A DNA stretch of 64,000 bases, taken from assembly GCF_017301735.1 (NCBI RefSeq), contig NZ_CP071090.1, forward strand, positions 3,338,001-3,402,000, in the 5' to 3' direction. The translations under genes were made by a program, and so were the position numbers. The notes beneath the pieces were generated by a model. It ran no database searches and was not told the DNA's origin. It saw nothing but the letters and a program-made list of their open reading frames with translations. Of this stretch, positions 49,172 to 57,497 are shown one piece after another; within the stretch, counting starts at the first letter, position 1; each line of letters starts with the position of its first letter. This DNA comes from Pyxidicoccus parkwaysis (GTDB taxonomy: Bacteria > Myxococcota > Myxococcia > Myxococcales > Myxococcaceae).

Positions 49172-50584
49172 ATGGCCCGTCTTGCCCTCTCGCTCGCCGC
49201 CCTCATCCCGCTGCTCGGAGCCTGCTCGGACTCGACCGACGACGACTGTGCCCGCGACGCGCAGGCAGGCTTCGAGTCGCGGCAGCCCTTCGACGCGCGC
49301 GCCCGGGTGCGCCGCGTGGACTGCGGCTTCACCAGCGGCGTGCAGGGCCTGGGTGTGGCGGCGGACGGCTCCACGTGGCTGCGCCGGTCCGAGTTCAAGG
49401 ACCACGGCGAGGAGACCTTCTACTACCCGGCCGTCAAGGTGCTGACGCACGTGGGCGCCGGAGGCGAGTTCCTCGGCGAATTGACGTTGCCGGACTTCGT
49501 CCAGGACTTCGTCGTGCATCCCAGCGGAGAGCTCACCGTGTTCGGCTGGGAGAAGGCGGACGCGAAGACGGCGCTCCAGTTGCGCCGCCTGAGCCCGGAC
49601 GGCACCGTCATCGCCGAGCGCGTGCTGCGCAACGAGGTGCCGCCGGAGGAGCGCCTCGAATACGAGGCCACGGTGGACGGCCGGGTGACGAAGGTGGAGC
49701 TGCCGGAGTCCGAGCGCTACCTGTCGACCCTCGCCTCCCGGCCCGTGGGCGAGGACGCATACCTGCTGGCGGGAATGGATGGGCTGCGCCTGCTCCGGCT
49801 CGGCAGCCGCCTGGAGACGCAGTGGGTGAGCGTGGTGGAGCCGAACGTGGCGCTGAAGGCGGCGACCTGGGACGAGATGCACGCCATGGGCGCGCCCTTC
49901 ATCGGCTTCGCGCTCGACGTGGACGAGGCGGGCCGGGCCCATGTCGCCACGCCCCTGCTGGATGTCCAGCGGCGCGCGTACGCGGAGGCGCTCCGGCGGC
50001 TTCCGGACGGGCCGCAGGCGCGGGGCGTCCTCATGTCGAGCTTCGAGTCCACGGGCACGTGGCGGGGCGCGAGGCTGGTGCCGACAGAGAGCGCGGACGA
50101 AGTGGTTGGCCTCGTGGCGCGCGGCGGAGCCTTCGCTGTGGGGGCCAGCGCGAGCGCGCCGGTGGAGCGCGCGGACAAGGGCAGCGACTTCAACCTGTTC
50201 TTCGCCTCCGGCCGCTTGGACCGTCCGGCGGAGGAGTACGTCACCCGCGACTTCTCCCTGGACCAGGACGAGGCGCCCACGGCCCTGGTGCCGTGCGGGA
50301 CGGAGCGCTACTGCCTCGCGGGCCACACCGGCTACGTGCAGCTGGACAACGGGCGCACGCAGGACAACGGCAAGGGCTTCGTCCTGGCGCTGGACGCGAG
50401 CGGCGCGCAGCAGGACCTGCTCCTGCTCGAGGGCCAGCGCGACACGCAGGTCCTCCGCGCGACGGCGGGGCCGGGCGGCTCGGTGGTGTTCGCCTTCTCC
50501 ACCAACGAGGCCGCCAACACCGCCCGCGTAGCCGACCACCTCAAGAACAACGAGGTGTGGCTGGGCGTGTACGGCGGCCCTTGA
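49172..50584 (+). CDS. Large lipoprotein, possible beta-propeller
   Basis: 470 aa from the ATG at 49172; the signal (MARLALSLAALIPLLGACSDS) ends at Cys19 of a clear lipobox. The rest is made of repeated short strands of the form LxxLSPDGTVIAERVL, VFGWEKAD, YLLAGMDGLRLLRL and FVLALDASGAQQDLLLL, the kind seen in beta-propellers, though I cannot count blades. Cys pairs include DDDCAR/RVDCGF and VPCGTERYCLAG. I do not recognise a family. It is on the same strand as the epimerase but 123 bp away, and ends against a strong hairpin. Confidence 0.7.
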   Translation: MARLALSLAALIPLLGACSDSTDDDCARDAQAGFESRQPFDARARVRRVDCGFTSGVQGLGVAADGSTWLRRSEFKDHGEETFYYPAVKVLTHVGAGGEFLGELTLPDFVQDFVVHPSGELTVFGWEKADAKTALQLRRLSPDGTVIAERVLRNEVPPEERLEYEATVDGRVTKVELPESERYLSTLASRPVGEDAYLLAGMDGLRLLRLGSRLETQWVSVVEPNVALKAATWDEMHAMGAPFIGFALDVDEAGRAHVATPLLDVQRRAYAEALRRLPDGPQARGVLMSSFESTGTWRGARLVPTESADEVVGLVARGGAFAVGASASAPVERADKGSDFNLFFASGRLDRPAEEYVTRDFSLDQDEAPTALVPCGTERYCLAGHTGYVQLDNGRTQDNGKGFVLALDASGAQQDLLLLEGQRDTQVLRATAGPGGSVVFAFSTNEAANTARVADHLKNNEVWLGVYGGP

Positions 50585-50600
50585 CGTCGGAAGCGCGGAA

Positions 50601-50631
50601 CGCGGCGGCTCCCAGTCAGCGAGCCGCCGCG
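50601..50631. terminator. Strong hairpin between convergent genes
   Basis: CGCGGCGGCTC (50601-50611) pairs perfectly with GAGCCGCCGCG (50621-50631), 11 bp of nearly all G-C with a 9-base loop, in the 66-bp gap between the ends of the propeller-like lipoprotein gene and the metzincin gene. No T-tract. Likely bidirectional terminator. Confidence 0.6.
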
Positions 50632-50650
50632 CGGGACTCCGGGACTCACT

Positions 50651-51712
50651 TCACAGCAGCGGCACCCTCGTGGACACGGGCGCGATGACCTGCTCCGCGT
50701 AGTCCGCGGGCGTGAGCACCTTCACCGTGCCGGAGTACGAGTACGTCCGGCCGAGGAAGTCCGCGTGGGAGAACTGGAGCGAGTACGTGCCCGCGCCCAG
50801 CCACGTGGAGAGATTGCTGGAGGAGCTGTAGTTGATGCCGCCCAGCGACCACGCGAAGGACGAGGCGACGACGGAGAGCGTGGCACCGCGCGAGCCCCAC
50901 GAGGAGCTCAGGTTGAGCGGCTCGGTGGTGCGGATGACCGTGCGGCCCACCAACTCCGCGACGCGCACGGGCTCCGGGTAGAGGATGTGCAGCGCGAGCT
51001 GGTCCCACGCGGACAGGCCCGAGTGGCCGTAGTTGCCGTCGATGCCGCAGGCGAGGAACTGGTAGTGCATCACCGAGTACCTGTCATACGGCGTGAGGTG
51101 GCCGCTGCTCGCGCCGCCGCCGTAGCCGTCGGCGGTGCAGGTGGCGGTGTCCACGTCGTTGCGGACATGCTCGTGGGCGAGCCCCATCGCATGGCCGAAC
51201 TCGTGCAACGTGTGGTTCCTCCAGGGAACGCCGAAGGCGTCCGCGTCGTTGCCGAGCTTCAGGTTGTAGCGGCAGCCCCGGTTGGTGGTGAGCTCGTCCG
51301 GCGGGTTGGACCAGCTGCCCCAGCCGTTGTTGTCTCCGTTGTAGTTGCCATTCTCGTCCAGGAACATGGGGCAGCCGTTGCCGGGCACCATGCCGGTACC
51401 GGACACGCTGGTGCCGGGCAGCACGACGCGGATGTCGCCGCCAAACCAGTCATTGCCGTTGGGCTGGACGATGGAGGCCGGGCAGGTGCCCAGGTAGTTG
51501 AAGCGGATGTTGGCGGCGCGCTCGAAGTCGTGGATGTAGTCGAGCACCTGCTGCACGCGGTCCGGCCGCGAGGTGAGCGCGTCGCCCACGAAGCAGACGC
51601 TGGGCGTCGTGCTCCGGACACCGTGTTGCCAGTAGAGGGAGGCCTGGGCGGGGAGCGCTCCCAGCAGACAGGCCAGGAGGGACAGCCCGTACCAGACGCG
51701 TCGGGTTTCCAT
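50651..51712 (-). CDS. Secreted zinc metalloprotease of the metzincin clan
   Basis: 353 aa from the ATG at 51712, which has GGAGG-like sequence upstream and gives a signal peptide (METRRVWYGLSLLACLLGALPAQA). The zinc site HEFGHAMGLAHEH (His170, Glu171, His174, His180) and a downstream Met-turn (YSVMHYQ) make it a metzincin, closest by eye to the astacin type. Conserved cysteines (VCFVG, GTCPAS, NGCPM, RGCRY, ATCTAD, LACGID) probably form disulfides. The C-terminal 100 residues are strand-rich and may be a substrate-binding domain. It should digest extracellular protein. The small secreted protein gene lies 32 bp upstream on the same strand, so the two form an operon. Confidence 0.87.
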   Translation of the reverse strand: METRRVWYGLSLLACLLGALPAQASLYWQHGVRSTTPSVCFVGDALTSRPDRVQQVLDYIHDFERAANIRFNYLGTCPASIVQPNGNDWFGGDIRVVLPGTSVSGTGMVPGNGCPMFLDENGNYNGDNNGWGSWSNPPDELTTNRGCRYNLKLGNDADAFGVPWRNHTLHEFGHAMGLAHEHVRNDVDTATCTADGYGGGASSGHLTPYDRYSVMHYQFLACGIDGNYGHSGLSAWDQLALHILYPEPVRVAELVGRTVIRTTEPLNLSSSWGSRGATLSVVASSFAWSLGGINYSSSSNLSTWLGAGTYSLQFSHADFLGRTYSYSGTVKVLTPADYAEQVIAPVSTRVPLL

Positions 51713-51744
51713 GGGAGGCCTCTGGAATCCGTTGCGATTCACCG

Positions 51745-52083
51745 TCACCACATGGCGACCCAGTTGATGAGGCGGCAGTCATTGGACTGACAGCCGATGC
51801 TGGTGCCGGCGGTGGTGGACGGGTTGTAGTCGATGGACAGCGTGCGGCCACCGGCGAGCGCGGTGCTCAGCAGGCTGAGCATCCGGTTCGCATGCGCGGT
51901 GTCGGTGGTGGGCAGCGCGAAATACCAGATGCCGCCCGCGACGGACGCGGCGCACTTCACGTGGATGCGGCTGGAATACACCGCCACGTTGGAAGGCGTG
52001 CAGGAAGCACTGTCGGCGAGCGCGGGAAGGCTGGTGAGGGCAAGGCCGAGGGCGAGGGCAGGGGCAATGCGGGACGTCTTCAT
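51745..52083 (-). CDS. Small secreted protein upstream of the metzincin
   Basis: 112 aa from the ATG at 52083 (CTGGAGAACG before it), signal peptide MKTSRIAPALALGLALTSLPALA. The mature protein is about 90 residues with four cysteines (SASCTPS, VKCAAS, GCQSNDC), so two disulfides are likely. The sequence between is strand-like (IWYFALPT, LSIDYNPS). No family recognised. It shares an operon with the secreted protease, so a partner, inhibitor or substrate role is possible but not shown. Confidence 0.7.
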   Translation of the reverse strand: MKTSRIAPALALGLALTSLPALADSASCTPSNVAVYSSRIHVKCAASVAGGIWYFALPTTDTAHANRMLSLLSTALAGGRTLSIDYNPSTTAGTSIGCQSNDCRLINWVAMW

Positions 52084-52171
52084 CGTCGTTCTCCAGGGTG
52101 CGGACGCGGAATGCGTTGTTTGCACCGAGGAGAACGAGGCCCTCTTCAAATCTTCCCGGCCATTTCCGCTT

Positions 52172-53674
52172 TCATCCCGAGGTCACCTCCACCCGCCCGT
52201 GCTCCACCCGCCACGACTCGGACGTGCACGCACGGGCGAACGCCGCGTCATGGGTGACGAGCAGCAGCGCACCCGGGTACTCGCGAAGCGCCGCCTCCAG
52301 TCGCTCAATCGACGGCAGGTCCAGGTGATTGGTGGGCTCGTCCAGCACCAGGGCCCACGCGTGCTGTCCCAGGCCTCGCGCGATGAGCAGCTTGCGGACC
52401 TCCCCCGGGGACGGCTGCTCCGAGGCGAGCAGCCGCTCCGGGTCCACCCCGAGCGCGGCCACCAGTGACAGCACGCGTCCGCGCTCCTCGGGAGGCAACT
52501 CGCGCACGGCGTCCAGCGTGGCCCGCGCCTCGTCGGCGCTGACGTCCTGGGGCAGGTACAGCACCTTCTCCAGCGGCACCCGCGAGCGCTCCAGCAGCGC
52601 GCGCACCAGCGTGCTCTTCCCGGCGCCGTTGGGTCCCTCGATTCGCACGCGCGCCTCCCGGCCCACGGACAGATTCACGGGCCCGAGCAATTCCACGTCC
52701 CCCGCGCGCAGGGACGGCTCGTCGAGCGTGAAGAGCCACGGATTCGGCGAGCGCACGTAGCCCACGAACACCGAGCGGCCCACCGTCTTGTCCGCGACGA
52801 ACTCGCCCACGCCCTCGCTGACGCGCTCCAATTCGCGGCGCAGCACGCCCACGCGCTGGCCCGCGCGGTCCTCCGCCCAGCCCGCCACCACCTTCGCGCC
52901 CATGGAGCGCGCGTCGTTGTCGTTCTTGTCCTTCAGCCGCTTGCGCGTGTGGCGGTTGGCGCTGGCGGCCTGCTGCTCGCGGCGGGCCTGGTCCAACAGC
53001 TGCGCCGCGCGCCGCTGCTCCGCGCGGGCCCCCTGGTACGCGGCAATCTCCGACTCGCGCTCCGCCTCCCAGTGCACCTGCGCGGCGGAGTACGCCCCGG
53101 GCCACAGCCGCGCGCTGCCCCCATGCACGCGCAGCGTGGACGTGGTGAGCGACTCCAGCAGCGAGCGGTCATGCGACACGACGACGCCGATGCCACGGAA
53201 GCGCCGCAGCGCGGCCACGAGCCACGTGCGCGCCTCCGCGTCGAGGTGGTTGGTGGGCTCGTCCAGCAGCAGCACGTGGGGCTCCGCGGCGAGCGCCGCG
53301 CCCACCTGCCACCGCTTGCGCTCGCCCGGGGACAGCGTGGGCCAGCGCTCCAGCGCGGTGACGTCCAGCCCCAGCTGCCCGTGCAGCCGCCGCGCGAGCG
53401 AGTCCCACGACTCGGCGAACGCGGTGATGTCGGGCGTCAGCGCCTCCACCTCCTGCGGGCAGAGGCAGACGGTGGGCGAGGGCGGCTCGAATTGGAGGTG
53501 CCCCTCCGTGGGCGTCAATTCACCGGACAGCAGGCGGAGGAGGGTGGACTTGCCGGCGCCATTGGCACCGACGAGGCCCGTCCAGCCGGCGGACAGGTGG
53601 AAGTCGACTTCGGAGAGGACGGTGACGGCGTCAGAAAAGGCAAACGACACGCGATGCGCGCGAACGGATGACAT
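52172..53674 (-). CDS. ABC-F family ATPase
   Basis: 500 aa, two ABC domains and no membrane segment, the ABC-F layout. First domain: Walker A GANGAGKST, signature LSPGERKR, Walker B VLLLDEPTNHLD. Second domain: Walker A GPNGAGKST, signature PSPGEVRK, Walker B ALVLDEPTNHLD. Between them lies a charged linker (about 200-290, rich in Arg/Lys/Glu, with the helix around RTRKRLKDKNDNDAR) like the P-site tRNA interaction motif. ABC-F proteins act on the ribosome: some ease stalled translation, some protect from antibiotics. It is shorter than Uup/EttA, closer to the Msr/Vga size range, so a resistance role cannot be excluded. AGGAG lies 8 nt before the ATG. Confidence 0.88.
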   Translation of the reverse strand: MSSVRAHRVSFAFSDAVTVLSEVDFHLSAGWTGLVGANGAGKSTLLRLLSGELTPTEGHLQFEPPSPTVCLCPQEVEALTPDITAFAESWDSLARRLHGQLGLDVTALERWPTLSPGERKRWQVGAALAAEPHVLLLDEPTNHLDAEARTWLVAALRRFRGIGVVVSHDRSLLESLTTSTLRVHGGSARLWPGAYSAAQVHWEAERESEIAAYQGARAEQRRAAQLLDQARREQQAASANRHTRKRLKDKNDNDARSMGAKVVAGWAEDRAGQRVGVLRRELERVSEGVGEFVADKTVGRSVFVGYVRSPNPWLFTLDEPSLRAGDVELLGPVNLSVGREARVRIEGPNGAGKSTLVRALLERSRVPLEKVLYLPQDVSADEARATLDAVRELPPEERGRVLSLVAALGVDPERLLASEQPSPGEVRKLLIARGLGQHAWALVLDEPTNHLDLPSIERLEAALREYPGALLLVTHDAAFARACTSESWRVEHGRVEVTSG

Positions 53675-53839
53675 ACAGCGAGCTCCTGAATCCAGGGCGC
53701 GAGCCCGCCAGAAGGCGGCTCAGCGCGGGGTAGGCAAACGGGCCTGGGGATTCAGCGGCTCAGCCTCAAGGGTACGTCGACCTCGCGAAGGGAGGGGGTG
53801 TCAGGCCCTCCGGTGGAACGAGCGCAATCTATGGCCAAT

Positions 53840-53868
53840 GGCGAGCCGGATTGCAACCCCGGTTCGCC
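53840..53868 (-). terminator. Hairpin downstream of the small membrane protein gene
   Basis: GGCGAGCCGG (53840-53849) and CCGGTTCGCC (53859-53868) pair over 10 positions with one G-T wobble and a 9-base loop. It lies about 50 bp past the 3' end of the minus-strand membrane protein gene. The gap 53675-53920 holds no other structure that I see apart from the ABC-F promoter region. Confidence 0.4.
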
Positions 53869-53920
53869 AGATGGCTCGCCTGGACGGGGCGCGCGAGGGC
53901 GCCCTGACGTCCGGAATGCA

Positions 53921-54295
53921 TCAGCCCAGGGCTGCCCTGGCCGCCCGGGCACCGAGCGCCAGGCGCAGCGTGCCCACGGACGCCAGCAGGGTGCCGAGCG
54001 TGGCCAGAATCAGCGCGAGCGCCACGTTGTGCAGCGACTCTCCGAAGCCCGCCAGGAGGATGTTCGCCGGCACCTCGGAGGAGCCCGGCCCGACGGCGTA
54101 GCTCGTCATGGAGATGAGGCCGGACGCGAAGCCGAGCGTGCCGGCCATGAGGGTGAACAGGCCGAGCGACAGCATCAGCGGCACGAAGCGCGACTCGGGC
54201 CGGAACGCGTACAGGAGGCAGGTGAGGATGAGGGCGAGGCCTGCCACCAACGTCGGGTACATGCCCCAACCGCCTGCGAGAAACGCTTCCTTCAT
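53921..54295 (-). CDS. Small membrane protein, MotA/TolQ/ExbB-like N-terminus
   Basis: 124 aa with three hydrophobic helices (about 12-30, 38-60, 80-112). The opening MKEAFLAGGWGMYPTLVAG resembles the start of TolQ/ExbB/MotA-type proton-channel subunits (a GG-x-x-MYP turn followed by the first helix). The protein is far shorter than these and lacks their cytoplasmic loop, so I treat it as a membrane protein of unknown role. CACCCGGAGACACC before the ATG supports the start. No TolR/ExbD-like partner is adjacent. Confidence 0.65.
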   Translation of the reverse strand: MKEAFLAGGWGMYPTLVAGLALILTCLLYAFRPESRFVPLMLSLGLFTLMAGTLGFASGLISMTSYAVGPGSSEVPANILLAGFGESLHNVALALILATLGTLLASVGTLRLALGARAARAALG

Positions 54296-54361
54296 GGTGT
54301 CTCCGGGTGACTGCGGTGTCCGGCCTCAAGGACACCCCGGCGCGGAAACGGTTCCCGCGCC

Positions 54362-54553
54362 GGGCCGGAAGACATCGTCCCGGGGTCATCCTTCGCTCCG
54401 GAGCCTGGGCACCAATGGTGCCACGGGGCCGGAAGGCTGCGTCCCGGGGTCATCCTCCGTTCCGGAGGCCGGGCACCAGCGGCGCCACGGGGCCGGAAGG
54501 CTGCGTCCCGGGGTCAACCTCCGTTCCGGAGCCCGGGCGCAAGCGGCGCCCCG
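54362..54553. repeat. 64-bp tandem repeat, three copies
   Basis: Three head-to-tail units begin at 54362, 54426 and 54490, each starting GGGCCGGAA, with the period exactly 64 bp. Units two and three differ at few positions; unit one is more diverged. Each contains CCGGAA and, about 25 bp on, TTCCGG or a variant, so each can fold into its own hairpin. The array fills most of the 277-bp gap between the membrane protein gene and the SPFH gene and codes for nothing that I can support. Confidence 0.8.
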
Positions 54554-54572
54554 GCCCGGGAGACACCGAACG

Positions 54573-55697
54573 TCAGTCCTCCTGCGACTCGGAGGCCGGG
54601 CGCGTGCGGCGCACGGGGACGGCGGGCGTGCCGACCAGCGTGGTCGCCTCGGGGACGGCGGCGCGGGCCATGGCCTGCGCGCTCAGCGCGGCGGCGGAGG
54701 GAGCCTGGGCGCGGGGAGCCTGGGCGGCGGGCGCGCGCTGCTGCTGCTTCGTGGCCGTCTCGCCGAAGAGGTCCTTGATGGCGGAGACGGCGCCCAGCGC
54801 GGCGGTGGCCTCGTAGGGGATGAACATCTTGTTGTCGCCCTTGCCCAGCTCCTGGAGCGTCTCCATGTAGCGCAGCGCGAGCACCTCGGGGGTGGCGCGG
54901 CCCTGGTGGATGGCCTCGAAGAGCAGGCGGGTGGCCTCGGCCTTGCCCTCGGCCTCCAGCATGACGGCGCGCTTGTGGCCCTCGGCGCGGGCAATCTCCG
55001 CGTCGCGCTCGGCCTCGGCGCGGAGGATTCGCGAAATCTTCTCGCCCTCGGCCTGGAGGATGGCGGCGGCCTTGTCGCCCTCGGCCTTCGTCACCTCGGC
55101 GCGGCGCTCGCGCTCGGCGGTCATCTGCTTGGCCATGGCGGACTTGATGGCCTGGGGCGGCTCGATCTCGCGCAGCTCCACGCGCGTCACCTTGACGCCC
55201 CACTTCTCCGTCGCGTCGTCCAGCACCATGCGCAGCTTGGTGTTCACCGTCTCGCGGCTGGTGAGCGTCTGGTCCAGCGTCAGCCCGCCCATGATGTTGC
55301 GCAGGTTCGTCATGGTGAGCTGCTCAATCGCCAGCGCCAGGTTCTCCACCTGGTACAGCGCCTTCTGGGGGTCGACGACCTGGTAGTAGATGACCGAGCC
55401 GACCTCCATGTTCACGTTGTCGTGGGTGATGACCTGGACGGTCTCGAAGCCCATGACCTGCTCGCGCAGGTCCACCAGGTTGCTGCGCATGTAGCGGTTG
55501 CCCGCGCGCATCTCGAAGGCCCGGGGGCTGTCGAGGAACGGAATCAGGATGTTGAGCCCGCTGGTGGCCACGCTGTGGAACCGTCCCAGCCGCTCCACCA
55601 CCATGACCTTGGCCTGCGGAACGATGCGGATGCCGGTGATGAGGGCGATGCCCACCACCACGGCCGCGATGAGCAGCAATACGGTCAGGAAGTCCAC
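54573..55697 (-). CDS. qmcA: SPFH/Band 7 (stomatin, QmcA-like) membrane protein
   Basis: 374 aa. One N-terminal membrane helix (about 3-22), then the SPFH domain (VVPQAKVMVVERLGRF to about 180) and a long coiled coil rich in Ala/Glu/Arg (about 175-245). The C-terminal 70 residues are Ala/Gln/Pro-rich and variable. Proteins of this type oligomerise in the membrane as cages and pair with NfeD. The start is a GTG at 55697, placed directly after the TAA of the nfeD gene, with GAAGGAGAGGGG as ribosome site inside nfeD, so the two are translated from one message. Confidence 0.9.
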   Translation of the reverse strand: MDFLTVLLLIAAVVVGIALITGIRIVPQAKVMVVERLGRFHSVATSGLNILIPFLDSPRAFEMRAGNRYMRSNLVDLREQVMGFETVQVITHDNVNMEVGSVIYYQVVDPQKALYQVENLALAIEQLTMTNLRNIMGGLTLDQTLTSRETVNTKLRMVLDDATEKWGVKVTRVELREIEPPQAIKSAMAKQMTAERERRAEVTKAEGDKAAAILQAEGEKISRILRAEAERDAEIARAEGHKRAVMLEAEGKAEATRLLFEAIHQGRATPEVLALRYMETLQELGKGDNKMFIPYEATAALGAVSAIKDLFGETATKQQQRAPAAQAPRAQAPSAAALSAQAMARAAVPEATTLVGTPAVPVRRTRPASESQED

Positions 55698-56189
55698 TTA
55701 GCCCCTCTCCTTCTTCTTCTGTTCCACCACGGGAACCGACAGCGACGCCGAAGGGCGGCGCACCCAAAGCTTGAGTCCTTCCACCTGCTCCACCGTGACG
55801 CGCTCGCCCTCGGGCACGCCCCCCGACAGGGAGCGGGCCATCCACAGCTCGCCGTTGATGCGCACGGTGCCCCCATGGGGCTCGCCAATGGCCTCCACCA
55901 CCACCGCCTCCTGGCCCAGCATCGCCTCGATGCCTGTCTTCAAATGCGAGGCGGTGCGCATGAAAACGTTTTTGAAGATGGTGCGCGACGCCCCGAAGAG
56001 GACGGCGGACACGGCGGTGAACAGGAAGAGCTGGAAGTTGATGCCCAGGCCCAGCGAGGCGGCCAGCGACGACGCCAGCGCCCCCAGCGCGAACCAGAGC
56101 ATGACGAAGCCCGAGAGCTTGATTTCGAGCGCTCCGCAGACCAGCGCCGCGACCATCCAGAGCTGCCAGGCAGTGGGGGTGAGGTCCAT
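55698..56189 (-). CDS. NfeD-like membrane protein
   Basis: 163 aa from the ATG at 56189 (MDLTPTAWQLW). Two or three membrane helices lie in the first 85 residues (LWMVAALVCGALEIKLSG, FVMLWFALGALASSLAA, FLFTAVSAVLFG). The C-terminal part (about 90-155) is a small OB-like barrel: GQEAVVVEAI, GTVRINGELWMARS, GERVTVEQVEGLKLWV, the mark of short NfeD proteins. It is the standard partner of SPFH proteins, and here its stop codon abuts the SPFH start. Divergent from the hydrolase gene across 129 bp. Confidence 0.88.
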   Translation of the reverse strand: MDLTPTAWQLWMVAALVCGALEIKLSGFVMLWFALGALASSLAASLGLGINFQLFLFTAVSAVLFGASRTIFKNVFMRTASHLKTGIEAMLGQEAVVVEAIGEPHGGTVRINGELWMARSLSGGVPEGERVTVEQVEGLKLWVRRPSASLSVPVVEQKKKERG

Positions 56190-56318
56190 GGTCCCCTTGT
56201 TTGGCAGCCGCCTCGCCATCCTGTCAAACCCCGGGGGAGGGGCATGGGGTGGGGTGGGAAACAATCGCCCTGGAGCTGGAGGTTTCGGCTCCGGACCACC
56301 GCCGTATCCTGGATATCC

Positions 56319-57146
56319 ATGCCGTTCCTGTCCATTCGTGGCGCGAAGCTCTACTACGAGGACACTGGAGGTCCCGGCGAGCCGGTGCTCTTCAGCCACG
56401 GGCTCCTATGGGACTCCCACCTGTTCTCCCGGCAGGTGGAGGCGCTGAAGGGCCGCTACCGCTGCATCAGCTATGACCACCGCGGGCAGGGCCGAAGCGA
56501 GGCGCCGGAGGACGGCAAGCCCATCGACCTGCGCACCGTCTACGAGGACGCGGTGTCCGTCATCCAGGCCCTGCGGCTGGCGCCGTGCCACTTCGTGGGC
56601 CTGTCCATGGGCGGCTTCGTGGGGCTGCGCGTCGCGGCGCGTCACCCGGAGCTGTTGAGCTCGCTGGTGCTGCTGGACACGTCGGCGGGCGCCGAGCTTC
56701 CGAGCAACCTGCCGCGCTTCCGCCTGCTCTCCGCGGTGACGCACTGGATGGGGCTGGGCCCGGTGGTGGACCGCATCATGCGCATCTATTTCGGGCCCAC
56801 GTTCATGAATGACCCGGCGCGCCGGGCGGAGCGGGAAGCGCTGCGCCGGCAGCTCGCCAGCAACCCGCGCGCGGTGTGGCGGGCCATGGACGGCGTCATC
56901 AACCGGCGCAGCGTCGAGGATGAACTGCACCGCATCCTCACCCCCACGCTGATCCTCGTGGGCGAGGAGGACGCGGTGACGCTGCCGGAGATGGCGGACC
57001 GGCTGCACGAGCGCATCGTCGGCTCCCGGCTGCTCCGGCTGCCCCACGGCGGGCACATGAGCAACCTGGAGCAGCCCGAGGCGGTGAACGCCGCCATCTC
57101 CTCCTTCCTGGATGAGATCTGCGAGGACCAGCTCCAGGCGGTGTGA
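56319..57146 (+). CDS. Alpha/beta hydrolase
   Basis: 275 aa from the ATG at 56319; the frame is open far upstream but that stretch is a shadow of the SPFH and NfeD genes. Features: LFSHGLLWDS (oxyanion His-Gly), YDHRGQGRS, GLSMGG with nucleophile Ser96, TLILVGEEDAVTLP with the acid Asp, and LPHGGHMSNLEQP with the catalytic His. The pattern is that of esterases, 3-oxoadipate enol-lactonases and haloperoxidase-like hydrolases; the substrate cannot be told. Its stop codon lies inside a perfect hairpin shared with the convergent gene. Confidence 0.87.
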   Translation: MPFLSIRGAKLYYEDTGGPGEPVLFSHGLLWDSHLFSRQVEALKGRYRCISYDHRGQGRSEAPEDGKPIDLRTVYEDAVSVIQALRLAPCHFVGLSMGGFVGLRVAARHPELLSSLVLLDTSAGAELPSNLPRFRLLSAVTHWMGLGPVVDRIMRIYFGPTFMNDPARRAEREALRRQLASNPRAVWRAMDGVINRRSVEDELHRILTPTLILVGEEDAVTLPEMADRLHERIVGSRLLRLPHGGHMSNLEQPEAVNAAISSFLDEICEDQLQAV

Positions 57147-57166
57147 GGGATTGAGTAATCCCTCAC
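57143..57166. terminator. Perfect 10-bp hairpin overlapping the hydrolase stop
   Basis: GTGAGGGATT (57143-57152) pairs without mismatch with AATCCCTCAC (57157-57166) around the tetraloop GAGT. The hydrolase TGA (57144-57146) is in the left arm, and the convergent Cys-rich gene ends 28 bp past the right arm. No T-tract follows. A bidirectional terminator is likely. Confidence 0.6.
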
Positions 57167-57194
57167 ATCCTGTCTGGGATTGAACCGGGCGCGC

Positions 57195-57497
57195 TCAGCT
57201 CTCGGCGGAGGGCGCGGACTCGGCGGCCTGGGGCTCCTCGCACACGGGCGCGGCCTCGTCGGACGCCCGGGGCTCCTCGGCCACCGAGGCCTGCTGCTCG
57301 CTGGGGGCGGCGCATTGGCCGATGCAGATCCCGTCGAAGCCGCAGGTGACGACGGAGCCGCCGATGGTGCACAGCGTGTTACAGCTCGAAGTGCAACGGC
57401 ACACCTGGTCACAGGGATTGGGCAGCGCGGAGGCCGGCAGCGGCGCGAGGGCCAGGAACGAGGCGGTGGCGAGCAGCGACTTGAGCAGTGTGCGCAT
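57195..57497 (-). CDS. Small Cys-rich secreted protein
   Basis: 100 aa from the second ATG at 57497: AAAGGAG lies 6 nt upstream of it and directly abuts the earlier in-frame ATG. Signal peptide MRTLLKSLLATASFLALAPLPASA. Then a compact Cys cluster (NPCDQVCRCTSSCNTLCTIGG, then TCGFDGICIGQC: eight or more cysteines in about 45 residues) and an acidic, Ala/Glu-rich tail (about 65-100). This resembles small disulfide-knot domains, but I recognise no family. Confidence 0.65.
   Translation of the reverse strand: MRTLLKSLLATASFLALAPLPASALPNPCDQVCRCTSSCNTLCTIGGSVVTCGFDGICIGQCAAPSEQQASVAEEPRASDEAAPVCEEPQAAESAPSAES

Noticed and set aside
52172-53674. ABC-F gene as self-resistance for the NRPS product
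   Set aside because: It is 14 kb from the cluster with many unrelated genes between, and lipopeptides rarely target the ribosome.
54362-54553. CRISPR array
   Set aside because: Units are contiguous 64-mers without unique spacers, and no cas genes are near.
54108-57146. 1012-codon open frame on the plus strand
   Set aside because: Most of it is antisense to the membrane protein, SPFH and NfeD genes, whose domains are clear; only the 3' part from 56319 is a real hydrolase gene.
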